Source: Bidens hawaiensis | Lineage: Eukaryota > Streptophyta > Magnoliopsida > Asterales > Asteraceae | Direction: 5' to 3' | Length of the DNA stretch: 64,000 nucleotides | Assembly (NCBI GenBank): GCA_021521415.1 | Contig: JAIQDT010000841.1 | Location: 372,001-436,000, forward strand | Shown here: positions 19,285 through 30,873 of the stretch, one piece after another | How positions within the stretch are numbered: the stretch's first letter is position 1 | Layout: each line of letters starts with the position of its first letter | Translations under genes and position numbers: made by a program | The notes under the pieces: model-generated | Told to the model about the DNA's origin: nothing | Seen by the model: the letters and a program-made list of their open reading frames with translations, nothing else | Databases searched by the model: none

Positions 19285-19799
19285 TTGTAACCTAAATTAT
19301 CACCCAAAACACACTTCAAAGAACTACAAACTTGCACTAATCCTCTCCCAAGCATCCGTTGTTTCCAGCTCCGATCCTGTTACTAGGTAAGCCGAGAATA
19401 TAACCTTGAGATCTACTTTCCAACCCTTATGTTCTCCCATTTCTTGATCTTAATATATATACTTCTTGTTATTTAATCGTATTCTAGACCTTCGATTCCG
19501 AGGCCAACACCAAGAAAACCCGAATCTCGATTAATCCCTTAACAAGAACCACAGGTGAGTCTCACAGCCCCCATTTTCACTATTTTAAACTGTTTTCGGG
19601 GCGAGGGACACGTACCTAAATAATGTTTTATCACGGTATACTTACAAGCTATGCAAGCGATTATGTGTTTAAGTTATGTTTCATGATGAGTAATGCAAAC
19701 GGTTATCTAAGGTTTTCGATGTATGTGCGCTAGAACTCGAGTAAGTGATCACTTTACCATTGGAACTCTAAGGGTAGGGACTGCTGGTTTGATCCACCC

Positions 19800-20125
19800 A
19801 CTCGTAGGGGTCGCACCTCTTTGCATGGACGAGTGCCTAGTATGGTCATGGGGCAGTACTATGGGTTTGAGCCCGCTCGTAGGGGTCGCGCCTCTTTGCA
19901 TGGACGAGCGCCTTGTTTTCCGGCACAACGTCCGCGCGTAACCCGCGGGACGGAATTATTGATTAGCTCGTAGTGGCAGCGCCACTTTGCATGGACGAGC
20001 ACATTTTCCTGAAACGTTCGCGCGTAACCCGCGGGACGGTATTACTTATTTTAGCTCGTAGTGGCAGCGCCACTTTGCATAGACGAGCACAGTTCCCAGA
20101 AATGTTCGCGCGTAACCCGCGGAAC
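19800..20125 (+). repeat. CTCGT..ACGAG hairpin-unit array in C LTR
   Basis: Four units of about 80-90 bp. Each has an outer pair CTCGT/ACGAG enclosing an inner GTGGCAGCGCCAC-type hairpin and TTTGCATGG; most then have GCGCGTAACCCGCGG(G/A)ACG. B's LTRs hold five units (15700-16110). Base pairs co-vary between units (GGGG..CCTC versus GTGG..CCAC), which suggests that the RNA fold is selected. Confidence 0.75.
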
Positions 20126-20613
20126 GATTTTATCAGAATATGTTGATATAACTATGTTTTACCAAGCTTGTGCTTTAATGATGCTACCAGAATTATGTTT
20201 CAGAATGATTACGATGCAATACGATTTATCAAGTTACTAAAACTTGTGAACTCACTCAGTTTATACTGATTCAAATGTTTTTACGTGTCTTTCAGGAGAT
20301 AATTAGGTAGCGCATGGAGTCACACTTAGAGCACCTCACGCTGAACATCTAAACTAGCTTTTTGGAAGATTTTAGTTCTATCCCTTCGATGCGCGTGGTT
20401 GTTCCCGCCGCGCATGGGGATATGGCGTGGAAATCTTCAACAGTTTTTATACTTGGATGTTTTTATGTAATTTTTAAACAATGTAATGTATTGTATTAAA
20501 CATCTCATGCGCAATGAAAATCTTTGAATGTTTGCAATGGCCCGTGCTTAATTATCAATCCCCACTCGCGCGCGCCCGGCTGTTTCCGCCGCTCAGGGCC
20601 GGGTGTGACAGAT

Positions 20614-20625
20614 TGGTATCAGAGC
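20614..20625 (+). other. Primer-binding site of C
   Basis: TGGTATCAGAGC, three bases after the LTR, complementary to initiator-Met tRNA. Confidence 0.95.
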
Positions 20626-20836
20626 ACTGGTTATAGCGAACTAGGAAAAGAAGTTTTAACCTAGACTATAACCGTTGGGGAATCGCATGAAATATTTTTC
20701 AAATAAAATATTTTCAAAAGAAAATATACACACACTTAGGAACACGGGTCACACTGTCTAGTAAATAATGATAACATTATGTGCTCAGAGTACATGCGCT
20801 AAGTTTAATATATTTCCATTCTCTTTTAAAGCGAGA

Positions 20837-23800
20837 ATGCCTCCAACTAAAGCCAAGGGAATTACCATGACACCCGAGGAACTCGCGGAAATAATCGCGC
20901 AAGCGATCGCAACACATGAGGCCAGCAAGGCCGAATCTAGTCAGGGTCATCAGAATGAGACCCCAGAACCCGAATCAGGAGCCTTGGACAAAGGATGCTC
21001 CTATAAGACATTCATGGCCTGTAAGCCTTGGCCATTCAAGGGAACCGAAGGGGCCATTGGGCTCTACAACTGGATTGACAAAATGGAGACAGTTCTCTCC
21101 ATTAGCGGATGTAGTGAGAACCAGAAGGTCCTTTACGCGACCTGCATGTTCCAAGAGGCAGCTTCGTCTTGGTGGAAGCTTCAAACGAAAACATTGGGGC
21201 GAGAAGTTGCTCTCCACAAGACCTGGGAGGAACTGAAGGAGATGATGATGAGAAAGTTCTGCTCTCGCGCAGAAATTCAGAACCTACAACAGGAATTCTG
21301 GAACCACACCATGGTAGGAACGGATATCGACGCCTACAACAACCGGTTCAACGAACTTTGCCAGTTGGTGCCAGATGTGGCAAACACGGAGGAAAAGAAG
21401 ATCGAGAGGTATATTTTTGGGTTACCTCCTGTTGTTAGGGTTCCGCTCAACGCCGCAGCGCCTCCAACCTTTGATGAGGCGGTAGCGCGGGCCATCACCC
21501 TTACAAGGGATACGGTCCGTGAGGGTTTGTTAACTACGCGCGGAACCGAACAGCGAACCTCTGATCCCAAGAGGAAATGGAACTCTCACCACCGAGGGTC
21601 CGACTCCAAGCAGCCACCGTTCAAGAAGCAGGAAAGCGCAAGGGTTTACGCGATTCAGGCCGCGGAGCCACCACGAAAAGGATACAGCGGGCCTCACCCA
21701 TGGTGCAACAAATGCAAGTACCACCACGAGGGTGAATGCGCAAGACTCGAATGTGCCAAATGTGGCAGACCAGGGCACAAGACGATGAATTGCCGTGTCA
21801 GAGACGCTGGAGCAAGCGACAACTGCTACGCATGCGGGAAGCCAGGGCATTTTAGTCGGGATTGCCCGCAAAAGGGGAACCAAGCTCGCGGGAGAGCTTT
21901 TGTGATCGGTGCAGGCGAAGCTAAAGAAGAGCCGAATGTGGTAACCGGTACGTTTTTGCTTAACGGACATTTTGCATCTGTCTTATTTGATACTGGCGCT
22001 GACCTAAGTTTTATATCCGCTGAGTTTAAAAACTCCCTAGGCTTAGCAACCAGTAGGCTAGACACGCCTTATACTATAGAACTAGCCAATGGTAGGCAGT
22101 TATGCGCAAACGAAAGAACTGAGCAATGTGTAATAGTCATGGGAGGTCACGGGTTCAATATTAACTTGTTGCCAATAGACTTGGGAAGTTTTGACATTGT
22201 GGTAGGTATGGATTGGTTAGTCGAGAACCGCGCGGAAGTTATTTGCCATGAGAAGCAGGTTCGGATCCCACTGTTGAACGGAGAAACCTTGGTAATTCAA
22301 GGGGAAAGAAGGGGAGTTGCGACGAAACTGATTTCGTGCCTAAAGGCGCGTAAGTGCCTAAGGAAAGGGTGCTACGCCTTCCTGGCGCATGTAGTAGAGA
22401 AGAAAGGAGATGAGCGAAGAATTGAAGACTTACCAGTAGTGCGCGAATTTCCAGAAGTTTTTCCTGAAGATTTGCCCGGATTGCCGCAGCCGCGACAAGT
22501 AGAATTTCGTATTGATTTAGTCCCAGGAGCTGCGCCAGTAGCTCGAGCGCCTTATCGACTAGCTCCATCTGAGATGCAAGAGCTATCCAATCAGTTACAG
22601 GAACTATTGGATAAGGGTTTCATACGCCCAAGCTTTTCACCTTGGGGAGCTCCAGTACTGTTTGTTAAGAAGAAGGATGGTTCGTTCAGAATGTGTATTG
22701 ACTACAGGGAGCTGAACAAGCTGACAGTCAAGAATCGGTACCCCTTACCGAGGATTGACGACTTATTTGACCAGTTGCAAGGATCCAGTTATTATTCGAA
22801 GATAGATCTACGGTCAGGATACCACCAACTTAGGGTCCATGAGGAAGATGTGCCGAAAACAGCCTTCCGAACTAGATACGGCCATTATGAGTTCTTAGTG
22901 ATGCCTTTCGGGCTAACTAATGCGCCGGCTGTATTCATGGATCTGATGAACCGCGTGTGCAAACCATACTTGGACAAGTTTGTGATTGTGTTTATAGATG
23001 ATATTCTGATTTACTCACGGACCAAGGCCGAGCATGAGCAACACCTGAGATTGATTTTGGAATTGTTGAGGAAAGAAAAGTTGTATGCGAAGTTTTCCAA
23101 GTGCGAGTTTTGGCTTAGAGAAGTTCACTTTCTCGGTCACGTTGTAAACGAGAAAGGAATTCACGTTGATCCTTCCAAAGTCAAGGCCATCGAAAACTGG
23201 GAAGCGCCAAAAACCCCAACTGAGGTGAGGCAATTCCTAGGACTAGCTGGCTACTATCGACGCTTCATTGAGAACTTCTCCAAAATAGCTCTACCTCTGA
23301 CCGCGCTAACTCAGAAAGACAAGAAGTTTGTTTGGGGCGAAAATCAGGAAGCAGCGTTTCAAATGTTGAAACAGAAGTTATGTAGTGCGCCAATTTTGTC
23401 TCTGCCCGAGGGGACGGACGACATCGTCGTTTACTGCGACGCTTCACATCAGGGACTCGGATGTGTCCTTATGCAGCGAGACAAAGTCATAGCGTATGCC
23501 TCGCGCCAACTCAAGACCAATGAAAAGAACTACACAACGCATGATTTAGAACTTGGAGCGGTTGTCTTCGCGCTAAAGATTTGGCGCCATTACCTCTATG
23601 GTACAAAGTGTATAATCTTTACGGATCACAAGAGCCTTCAACATATATTTGATCAAAAGGATTTAAACATGAGGCAACGAAGATGGGTGGAGTTGTTGAA
23701 CGATTATGATTGTGAGATTAAGTACCACCCTGGAAAGGCGAATGTGGTAGCAGACGCGCTAAGTAGGAAGGAGCGAATAAAAACGCTACGAGTCAAGGCT

Positions 23801-25279
23801 CTAAGGTTGACCATTCACGCAGATCTCTCTACCCGCATCCGAGACGCTCAGCAAGAAGCCTTGAAACCAGAGTTTGTTAAAAACGAATGCCTTGGGGGTA
23901 TGGTTAAGAATTTGGAACTGAAAGAGAACGGCAATTTATATTTCGCTAACCGCATATGGGTCCCTCTCAAGGGAGGATTGCGCGAGCAGGTATTGAACGA
24001 AGCTCACAAGACGCGGTATTCCGTACATCCTGGCGCAGACAAGATGTACCAAGATGTTAAAGCGCTGTATTGGTGGCCCAATCTTAAAGGCGCCATCGCG
24101 ACGTATGTCAGTAAGTGCCTGACGTGTTCGAAGGTAAAGGCTGAATACCAGAAACCATCAGGGTTGCTTCAACAGCCAGAAATTCCCATGTGGAAGTGGG
24201 AACAAATCTCTATGGACTTCATCACCAAACTGCCAAGGACACCTGGGGGTTATGACACAATATGGGTTATTGTGGATCGGCTAACTAAGTCAGCGCACTT
24301 CCTGCCGATCAAGGAAACCGATAAGATGGAAAAGTTAGCCCGACTGTATATTCGAGAAGTAGTTTCAAAACATGGAGTCCCAGTGTCCATCATTTCTGAT
24401 AGAGATAGTCGGTTCACCTCAAGATTTTGGAGATCGTTACAAGGAGCTCTAGGTACTCGCCTTGATATGAGTACAGCTTATCATCCTCAAACGGATGGGC
24501 AAAGCGAGCGAACAATCCAGACATTGGAAGATATGCTACGCGCGTGCGCAATCGATTTCGAAGGTAGCTGGGATACTCATCTCCCATTGATTGAATTTTC
24601 TTACAACAACAGCTATCACACAAGCATTAAGGCTGCGCCGTTCGAAGCTTTGTATGGGCGCAAGTGTAGATCCCCACTGTGCTGGGCTGAAGTGGGTGAC
24701 AAGCAAATGACTGGTCCAGAATTGATCCAAGAAACAACAGACAAGATTTTTCAGATAAGGGATCGCCTTAAGACAGCGCGCGATAGACAGAAGAGCTACG
24801 CAGATGTGCGAAGGAAACCATTGGAATTTCAAGTAGGGGATAAAGTACTTTTGAAAGTCTCTCCATGGAAAGGAGTCCCCCGTTTCGGCAAGCGAGGAAA
24901 GTTGAATCCGCGCTACATTGGACCATTTGAGATCCTGGAAAGGATCGGTCCGGTTGCTTATAAACTCCGTTTACCCGCCGAACTCAGTGGAGTTCATGAT
25001 ACGTTTCATGTGTCCAACCTCAAAAAGTGCTTATCTGACGAAACGTTGATTTTACCGTTGGAAGAGATTCACATCGACAAACAGCTGCACTTCGTAGAAG
25101 AACCTATAGCAGTAACCGATTGGAAAGAACAAAAGTTACGCAGGAGCAAAATCAAGTTAGTAAAGGTTCAATGGAACTCGAGGCGTGGGCCTGAGTTCAC
25201 TTGGGAAAGAGAAGACCAAATGCGCAAGAAATACCCACACCTCTTCCAGAACATGGCTTCTGCCAGCAACGTCTCCTAA
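20837..25279 (+). CDS. gag-pol: Complete Gag-Pol polyprotein of C (gag, protease, RT, RNase H, integrase, chromodomain)
   Basis: 1,480 residues from ATG 20837 ([11 protein letters not shown]); the frame is open 23 codons further up but that part is leader. Domains, approximate residues: gag core 60-250; CCHC knuckles [14 protein letters not shown] (~305) and [14 protein letters not shown] (~329); aspartic protease [10 protein letters not shown] (~384); reverse transcriptase [12 protein letters not shown] (~616) and catalytic FIDDILIYS (~716); RNase [13 protein letters not shown] (~865) and [12 protein letters not shown]; integrase zinc finger [16 protein letters not shown] (~1062-1100), catalytic D in SMDFITKLP (~1127), D in ISDRDSRF (~1188) and E in [11 protein letters not shown] (~1223); chromodomain-like [17 protein letters not shown] (~1440-1470). 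RT-RNaseH-integrase order is Ty3/gypsy. All catalytic residues I looked for are present and there is no stop, so it may be functional. Confidence 0.97.
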   Translation: MPPTKAKGITMTPEELAEIIAQAIATHEASKAESSQGHQNETPEPESGALDKGCSYKTFMACKPWPFKGTEGAIGLYNWIDKMETVLSISGCSENQKVLYATCMFQEAASSWWKLQTKTLGREVALHKTWEELKEMMMRKFCSRAEIQNLQQEFWNHTMVGTDIDAYNNRFNELCQLVPDVANTEEKKIERYIFGLPPVVRVPLNAAAPPTFDEAVARAITLTRDTVREGLLTTRGTEQRTSDPKRKWNSHHRGSDSKQPPFKKQESARVYAIQAAEPPRKGYSGPHPWCNKCKYHHEGECARLECAKCGRPGHKTMNCRVRDAGASDNCYACGKPGHFSRDCPQKGNQARGRAFVIGAGEAKEEPNVVTGTFLLNGHFASVLFDTGADLSFISAEFKNSLGLATSRLDTPYTIELANGRQLCANERTEQCVIVMGGHGFNINLLPIDLGSFDIVVGMDWLVENRAEVICHEKQVRIPLLNGETLVIQGERRGVATKLISCLKARKCLRKGCYAFLAHVVEKKGDERRIEDLPVVREFPEVFPEDLPGLPQPRQVEFRIDLVPGAAPVARAPYRLAPSEMQELSNQLQELLDKGFIRPSFSPWGAPVLFVKKKDGSFRMCIDYRELNKLTVKNRYPLPRIDDLFDQLQGSSYYSKIDLRSGYHQLRVHEEDVPKTAFRTRYGHYEFLVMPFGLTNAPAVFMDLMNRVCKPYLDKFVIVFIDDILIYSRTKAEHEQHLRLILELLRKEKLYAKFSKCEFWLREVHFLGHVVNEKGIHVDPSKVKAIENWEAPKTPTEVRQFLGLAGYYRRFIENFSKIALPLTALTQKDKKFVWGENQEAAFQMLKQKLCSAPILSLPEGTDDIVVYCDASHQGLGCVLMQRDKVIAYASRQLKTNEKNYTTHDLELGAVVFALKIWRHYLYGTKCIIFTDHKSLQHIFDQKDLNMRQRRWVELLNDYDCEIKYHPGKANVVADALSRKERIKTLRVKALRLTIHADLSTRIRDAQQEALKPEFVKNECLGGMVKNLELKENGNLYFANRIWVPLKGGLREQVLNEAHKTRYSVHPGADKMYQDVKALYWWPNLKGAIATYVSKCLTCSKVKAEYQKPSGLLQQPEIPMWKWEQISMDFITKLPRTPGGYDTIWVIVDRLTKSAHFLPIKETDKMEKLARLYIREVVSKHGVPVSIISDRDSRFTSRFWRSLQGALGTRLDMSTAYHPQTDGQSERTIQTLEDMLRACAIDFEGSWDTHLPLIEFSYNNSYHTSIKAAPFEALYGRKCRSPLCWAEVGDKQMTGPELIQETTDKIFQIRDRLKTARDRQKSYADVRRKPLEFQVGDKVLLKVSPWKGVPRFGKRGKLNPRYIGPFEILERIGPVAYKLRLPAELSGVHDTFHVSNLKKCLSDETLILPLEEIHIDKQLHFVEEPIAVTDWKEQKLRRSKIKLVKVQWNSRRGPEFTWEREDQMRKKYPHLFQNMASASNVS

Positions 25280-25304
25280 AATTTCGGGACGAAATTCGTT
25301 TAAC

Positions 25305-25314
25305 GAGGGGAGAA
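25305..25314 (+). other. Polypurine tract of C
   Basis: GAGGGGAGAA directly before the 3' LTR. Confidence 0.9.
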
Positions 25315-27732
25315 TGTGACACCCGGTAAATTCCCAATCCCTTAAACTAAGTAATCACCTAATAATTAGGTGATTGTAAATATTATGCGCGCCATGTTAG
25401 TCAGCGCGTGCATTTGTTATGTGCGCCCTGCGCGAGCGCGCCATGTTAGTCAGCGCGTGCATTTGTTATGTGCGCCCTGCGCGAGCGCGCCATGTTAGTC
25501 AGCGCGTGCATTTGTTATGTGCGCCCTGCGCGAGCGCGCCATGTTAGTCAGCGCGTGCATTTGTTATGTGCGCCCTGCGCGAGCGCGCCATGTTAGTCAG
25601 CGCGTGCATTTGTTATGTGCGCCCTGCGCGAGCGCGCCATGTTAGTCAGCGCGTGCATTTGTTATATGCGCCATGCGCGAGCGCACCATGTTAAGAACCA
25701 GCGTGAGCATATGTTATATGCGCCATGCGTGAATGTTTTGGCTTTATGTTTTCATGTAACTTAACGTTATGTTGTCTATGGGTTGACCATCCCGCATGAT
25801 GCTAAGGCGGGTGCATCCTACATCGTTTATGCGCGTGCGGAAGGGAACTAACCTCCCCGCATGGCGGGAACATTGAGAGCTAGTTTGTCTGAAGCTCCAA
25901 GATGGAATTGACTTCAACATGACTGATCACTATGTTGAAATACCAAGACCACCTGGAGAATCTACAAATGAAACTCAATATCCCCAACTGCGAGAAGGTT
26001 ACGCACCTACCCGCAGCAAAGAAATCTCCTACACGCAGAAAGCTATGCGCACAAAGTGATGCGCACAGAACACTTAGTCTATTCTCCAGACATAAGGAGA
26101 TTACTCCCGCCCAAAAGGAAACAGTAGCGTGTTTCAGAGATTTTCCACTTTTTACTGTTCACTGACAAAAGTACCTGAAAAAGCACACTGTAACATGAAA
26201 AGTCAACTGTCAGCCACCCTATTCTCACCAACCCCAGACCTGCATGTCCTGTCCAAATCAAATCAAGATCTTTTATCCACTCCTCCACTTTTAAGTAAAC
26301 AATAAACAATAATAATTTCCATACTTTATCATCATTACACCTAGATATGAAAAGATTTCAATCCCCTAAAGCAAGGGATTGTGTTCCCTTGAGTTTGCCT
26401 ATAAATTTGTAACCTAAATTATCACCCAAAACACACTTCAAAGAACTACAAACTTGCACTAATCCTCTCCCAAGCATCCGTTGTTTCCAGCTCCGATCCT
26501 GTTACTAGGTAAGCCGAGAATATAACCTTGAGATCTACTTTCCAACCCTTATGTTCTCCCATTTCTTGATCTTAATATATATACTTCTTGTTATTTAATC
26601 GTATTCTAGACCTTCGATTCCGAGGCCAACACCAAGAAAACCCGAATCTCGATTAATCCCTTAACAAGAACCACAGGTGAGTCTCACAGCCCCCATTTTC
26701 ACTATTTTAAACTGTTTTCGGGGCGAGGGACACGTACCTAAATAATGTTTTATCACGGTATACTTACAAGCTATGCAAGCGATTATGTGTTTAAGTTATG
26801 TTTCATGATGAGTAATGCAAACGGTTATCTAAGGTTTTCGATGTATGTGCGCTAGAACTCGAGTAAGTGATCACTTTACCATTGGAACTCTAAGGGTAGG
26901 GACTGCTGGTTTGATCCACCCACTCGTAGGGGTCGCACCTCTTTGCATGGACGAGTGCCTAGTATGGTCATGGGGCAGTACTATGGGTTTGAGCCCGCTC
27001 GTAGGGGTCGCGCCTCTTTGCATGGACGAGCGCCTTGTTTTCCGGCACAACGTCCGCGCGTAACCCGCGGGACGGAATTATTGATTAGCTCGTAGTGGCA
27101 GCGCCACTTTGCATGGACGAGCACATTTTCCTGAAACGTTCGCGCGTAACCCGCGGGACGGTATTACTTATTTTAGCTCGTAGTGGCAGCGCCACTTTGC
27201 ATAGACGAGCACAGTTCCCAGAAATGTTCGCGCGTAACCCGCGGAACGATTTTATCAGAATATGTTGATATAAATATGTTTTACCAAGCTTGTGCTTTAA
27301 TGATGCTACCAGAATTATGTTTCAGAATGATTACGATGCAATACGATTTATCAAGTTACTAAAACTTGTGAACTCACTCAGTTTATACTGATTCAAATGT
27401 TTTTACGTGTCTTTCAGGAGATAATTAGGTAGCGCATGGAGTCACACTTAGAGCACCTCACGCTGAACATCTAAACTAGCTTTTTGGAAGATTTTAGTTC
27501 TATCCCTTCGATGCGCGTGGTTGTTCCCGCCGCGCATGGGGATATGGCGTGGAAATCTTCAACAGTTTTTATACTTGGATGTTTTTATGTAATTTTTAAA
27601 CAATGTAATGTATTGTAATAAACATCTCATGCGCAATGAAAATCTTTGAATGTTTGCAATGGCCCGTGCTTAATTATCAATCCCCACTCGCGCGCGCCCG
27701 GCTGTTTCCGCCGCTCAGGGCCGGGTGTGACA
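25315..27732 (+). repeat. 3' LTR of C
   Basis: Same length as 18193-20610. Differences seen by eye include A/C in the second 49-bp unit, C/T near 25914, C/G near 26024, A/C near 27274 and A/T near 27618. Followed by CGATA (27733-27737). Confidence 0.96.
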
Positions 27733-27737
27733 CGATA

Positions 27738-30700
27738 GACTTGGGAAGTTTTGACATTGTGGTAGGTATGGATTGGTTAGTCGAGAACCACGCAGAGGTT
27801 ATTTGCCATGAGAAGCAGGTTCGGATCCCACTATTGAACGAAGAAACCTTGGTAATTCAAGGGGAAAGAAGGGGAGTTGCGACGAAACTGATTTCGTGCC
27901 TAAAGGCGCGCAAGTGCCTAAGGAAAGGGTGCTACGCCTTCCTGGCGCATGTAGTAGAAAAGAAAGGAGATGAGCGAAGAATTGAAGACTTACCAGTAGT
28001 GCGCGAATTTCCAGAAGTTTTTCCTGAAGATTTGCCCGGATTACCGCCGCCGCGACAAGTCGAATTTCGTATTGATTTAGTCCCAGGAGCTGCGCCAGTA
28101 GCTCGAGCGCCTTATCGATTAGCTCCATCTGAGATGCAAGAGCTATCCAATCAGTTACAGGAACTATTGGATAAGGGTTTCATACGCCCAAGCTTTTCAC
28201 CTTGGGGAGCTCCAGTACTGTTTGTTAAGAAGAAGGATGGTTCCTTCCGGATGTGTATTGACTACAGGGAGCTGAACAAGCTGACAGTCAAGAATCGGTA
28301 CCCCTTACCGAGGATTGACGACTTATTTGACCAGTTGCAGGGATCCAGTTATTATTCGAAGATAGATCTACGGTCAGGATACCACCAACTTAGGGTCCAT
28401 GAGGAAGATGTGCCGAAAACAGCCTTCCGAACTAGATACGGCCATTATGAGTTCTTAGTGATGCCTTTCGGGCTAACTAATGCGCCGGCTGTGTTCATGG
28501 ATCTGATGAACCGCGTGTGCAAACCATACTTGGACAAGTTTGTGATTGTGTTTATAGATGATATTCTGATTTACTCTCGGACCAAGGCCGAGCATGAGCA
28601 ACACCTGAGATTGATTTTGGAATTGTTGAGGAAAGAAAAGTTGTATGCGAAGTTTTCCAAGTGCGAGTTTTGGCTTAGAGAAGTTCACTTTCTCGGTCAC
28701 GTTGTAAACGAGAAAGGAATACACGTTGATCCTTCCAAAGTCAAGGCCATCGAAAACTGGGAAGCGCCAAAAACCCCAACTGAGGTGAGGCAATTCCTAG
28801 GACTAGCTGGCTACTATCGACGCTTCATTGAGAACTTCTCCAAGATAGCTCTACCACTGACCGTGCTAACTCAGAAAGACAAGAAGTTTGTTTGGGGCGA
28901 AAATCAGGAAGCGGCATTTCAAAGGTTGAAACAGAAGTTATGTAGTGCGCCAATTTTGTCTTTACCCGAGGGGACGGATGACATCGTCGTTTACTGCGAC
29001 GCTTCACATCAGGGACTCGGATGTGTCCTTATGCAGCGAGACAAAGTCATAGCGTATGCCTCGCGCCAACTCAAGACCAATGAAAAGAACTACACAACGC
29101 ATGATCTGGAACTTGGAGCGGTTGTCTTCGCGCTAAAGATTTGGCGCCATTACCTCTATGGTACAAAGTGTATAATCTTTACGGATCACAAGAGCCTTCA
29201 ACACATATTCGATCAAAAGGATTTAAACTTGAGGCAACGAAGATGGGTGGAGTTGTTGAATGATTATGATTGTGAAATTAAGTACCACCCTGGAAAGGCG
29301 AATGTAGTAGCAGACGCGCTAAGTAGGAAGGAGCGCATAAAAACGCTACGAGTCAAGGCTCTAAGATTGACCATTCACGCAGATCTCTCAACCCGCATCC
29401 GAGACGCTCAGCAAGAAGCCTTGAAACCAGAGTTTGTTAAAAACGAATCCCTTGGGGGTATGATTAAGGATTTGGAGCTCAAAGAGAACGGTAATCTATA
29501 TTTCGCTAACCGCATATGGGTCCCTCTCAAGGGAGGATTGCGCGAGCAAGTATTAAACGAAGCTCACAAGACACGATATTCCGTACATCCTGGCGCAGAC
29601 AAGATGTACCAAGATGTTAAAGCACTGTACTGGTGGCCCAATCTTAAAGGCGCCATCGCGACGTATGTCAGTAAGTGCCTGACGTGTTCGAAGGTAAAGG
29701 CTGAATACCAGAAACCATCAGGGTTGCTTCAACAGCCAGAAATTCCCATGTAGAAGTGGGAACAAATCTCTATGGACTTCATCACCAAACTGCCAAGGAC
29801 ACCTGGGGGTTACGACACGATCTGGGTTATTGTGGATCGGCTAACTAAGTCAGCGTACTTCCTGCCAATCAAGGAAACCGATAAGATGGAAAAGTTAGCC
29901 CGATTGTATATTCGAGAAGTAGTTTCAAAACATGGAGTCCCGGTGTCCATCATTTCTGATAGAGATAGTCGGTTCACCTCAAGGTTTTGGAGATCGTTAC
30001 AAGGGGCTTTAGGTACTCGTCTTGACATGAGTACGGCATATCATCCCCAAACGGATGGACAAAGCGAGCGAACAATCCAGACATTGGAAGATATGCTGCG
30101 CGCGTGCGCAATCGATTTCGGAGGTAGCTGGGATACTCACCTCCCATTGGTTGAATTTTCTTACAACAACAGTTATCACACAAGCCTCAAGGCTGCGCCG
30201 TTTGAAGCTTTGTATGGGCGCAAGTGTAGATCCCCACTGTGCTGGGCTGAAGTGGGTGACAAGCAAATGACTGGTCCAGAATTGATCCAAGAAACAACAG
30301 ACAAGATTTTTCAGATACGGGATCGCCTTAAGACAGCGCGCGACAGACAGAAGAGCTACGCAGATGTGCGAAGGAAACCGTTGGAGTTTCAAGTAGGGGA
30401 TAAAGTACTTTTGAAAGTCTCTCCATGGAAAGGAGTCCCCCGTTTCGGCAAGCGAGGAAAGTTAAATCCGCGCTACATTAGACCATTTGAGATCCTGGAA
30501 AGGATCGGTCAAGTTGCTTATAAACTCCGTTTACCCGCCGAACTCAGTGGAGTTCATGATACGTTCCATGTATCCAACCTCAAAAAGTGCTTATCAGACG
30601 AAACGTTGATTTTGCCGTTGGAAGAGATTCACGTCGACAAACAACTGCACTTCGTAGAAGAACCTATAGCAGTAACCGATTGGAAAGAACAAAAGTTACG

Positions 30701-30839
30701 CAGAAGCAGAATCAAGTTAGTAAAGGTTCAATGGAACTCGAGGCGTGGGCCTGAATTCACTTGGGAAAGAGAAAACCAGATGCGCATGAAATACCCACAC
30801 CTCTTTCAGAGCATGGCTTCTGCCAGCAACGTCTCCTAA
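27738..30839 (+). pseudogene. gag-pol: Pol of B continued: protease end, RT, RNase H, integrase (nonsense codon), chromodomain
   Basis: Resumes in phase with 18192. The upstream 34 codons of this open frame (from 27636) are LTR of C and are not part of the protein. RT ([21 protein letters not shown]), RNase H ([10 protein letters not shown]) and the integrase zinc finger are intact. TAG at 29751-29753 replaces the TGG present in C (IPM-W-KWEQ), just before the first catalytic Asp of integrase; the frame is open again to 30839 with integrase D and E motifs and chromodomain. The nonsense codon is the only coding lesion besides C. Apart from it B is about as well preserved as C. Confidence 0.93.
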
Positions 30840-30863
30840 ATTTCGGGACGAAATTCGCTTAAC

Positions 30864-30873
30864 AGGGGGAGAA
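30864..30873 (+). other. Polypurine tract of B
   Basis: AGGGGGAGAA directly before the 3' LTR. Confidence 0.88.

Larger units (their letters stand above)
18193..20610 (+). repeat. 5' LTR of C
   Basis: TGTGACACCCGG...GGTGTGACA. Parts in order: 49-bp tandem repeats (18270-18600), a mid region with CCCGCATGATGC..GCGGGAAC, a promoter block with TATAAAT (19278-19284), donor-like sites AG|GTAAGCC (19387) and CACAG|GTGAGT (19555), four hairpin units (19800-20125), and acceptor-like TCTTTCAG (20295). No gene; the short ORFs (18810, 19723) are translations of repeat sequence. Confidence 0.96.
18193..27732 (+). mobile_element. C: intact, probably autonomous Tekay/Del-type Ty3/gypsy element
   Basis: 9,540 bp with LTRs of 2,418 bp each, differing at about five positions by eye. 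The target duplication is CGATA (18188-18192 and 27733-27737). PBS, a single uninterrupted gag-pol frame and polypurine tract are all present. It is nested in the protease of B. With a plant rate of about 1.3e-8 per site per year (assumed), five changes in 2,418 bp suggest an age of around 0.1 My or less. Confidence 0.96.

Noticed and set aside
27636..27737. N-terminal extension of B pol in the open frame
   Set aside because: It is the end of C's 3' LTR plus the duplicated target bases.
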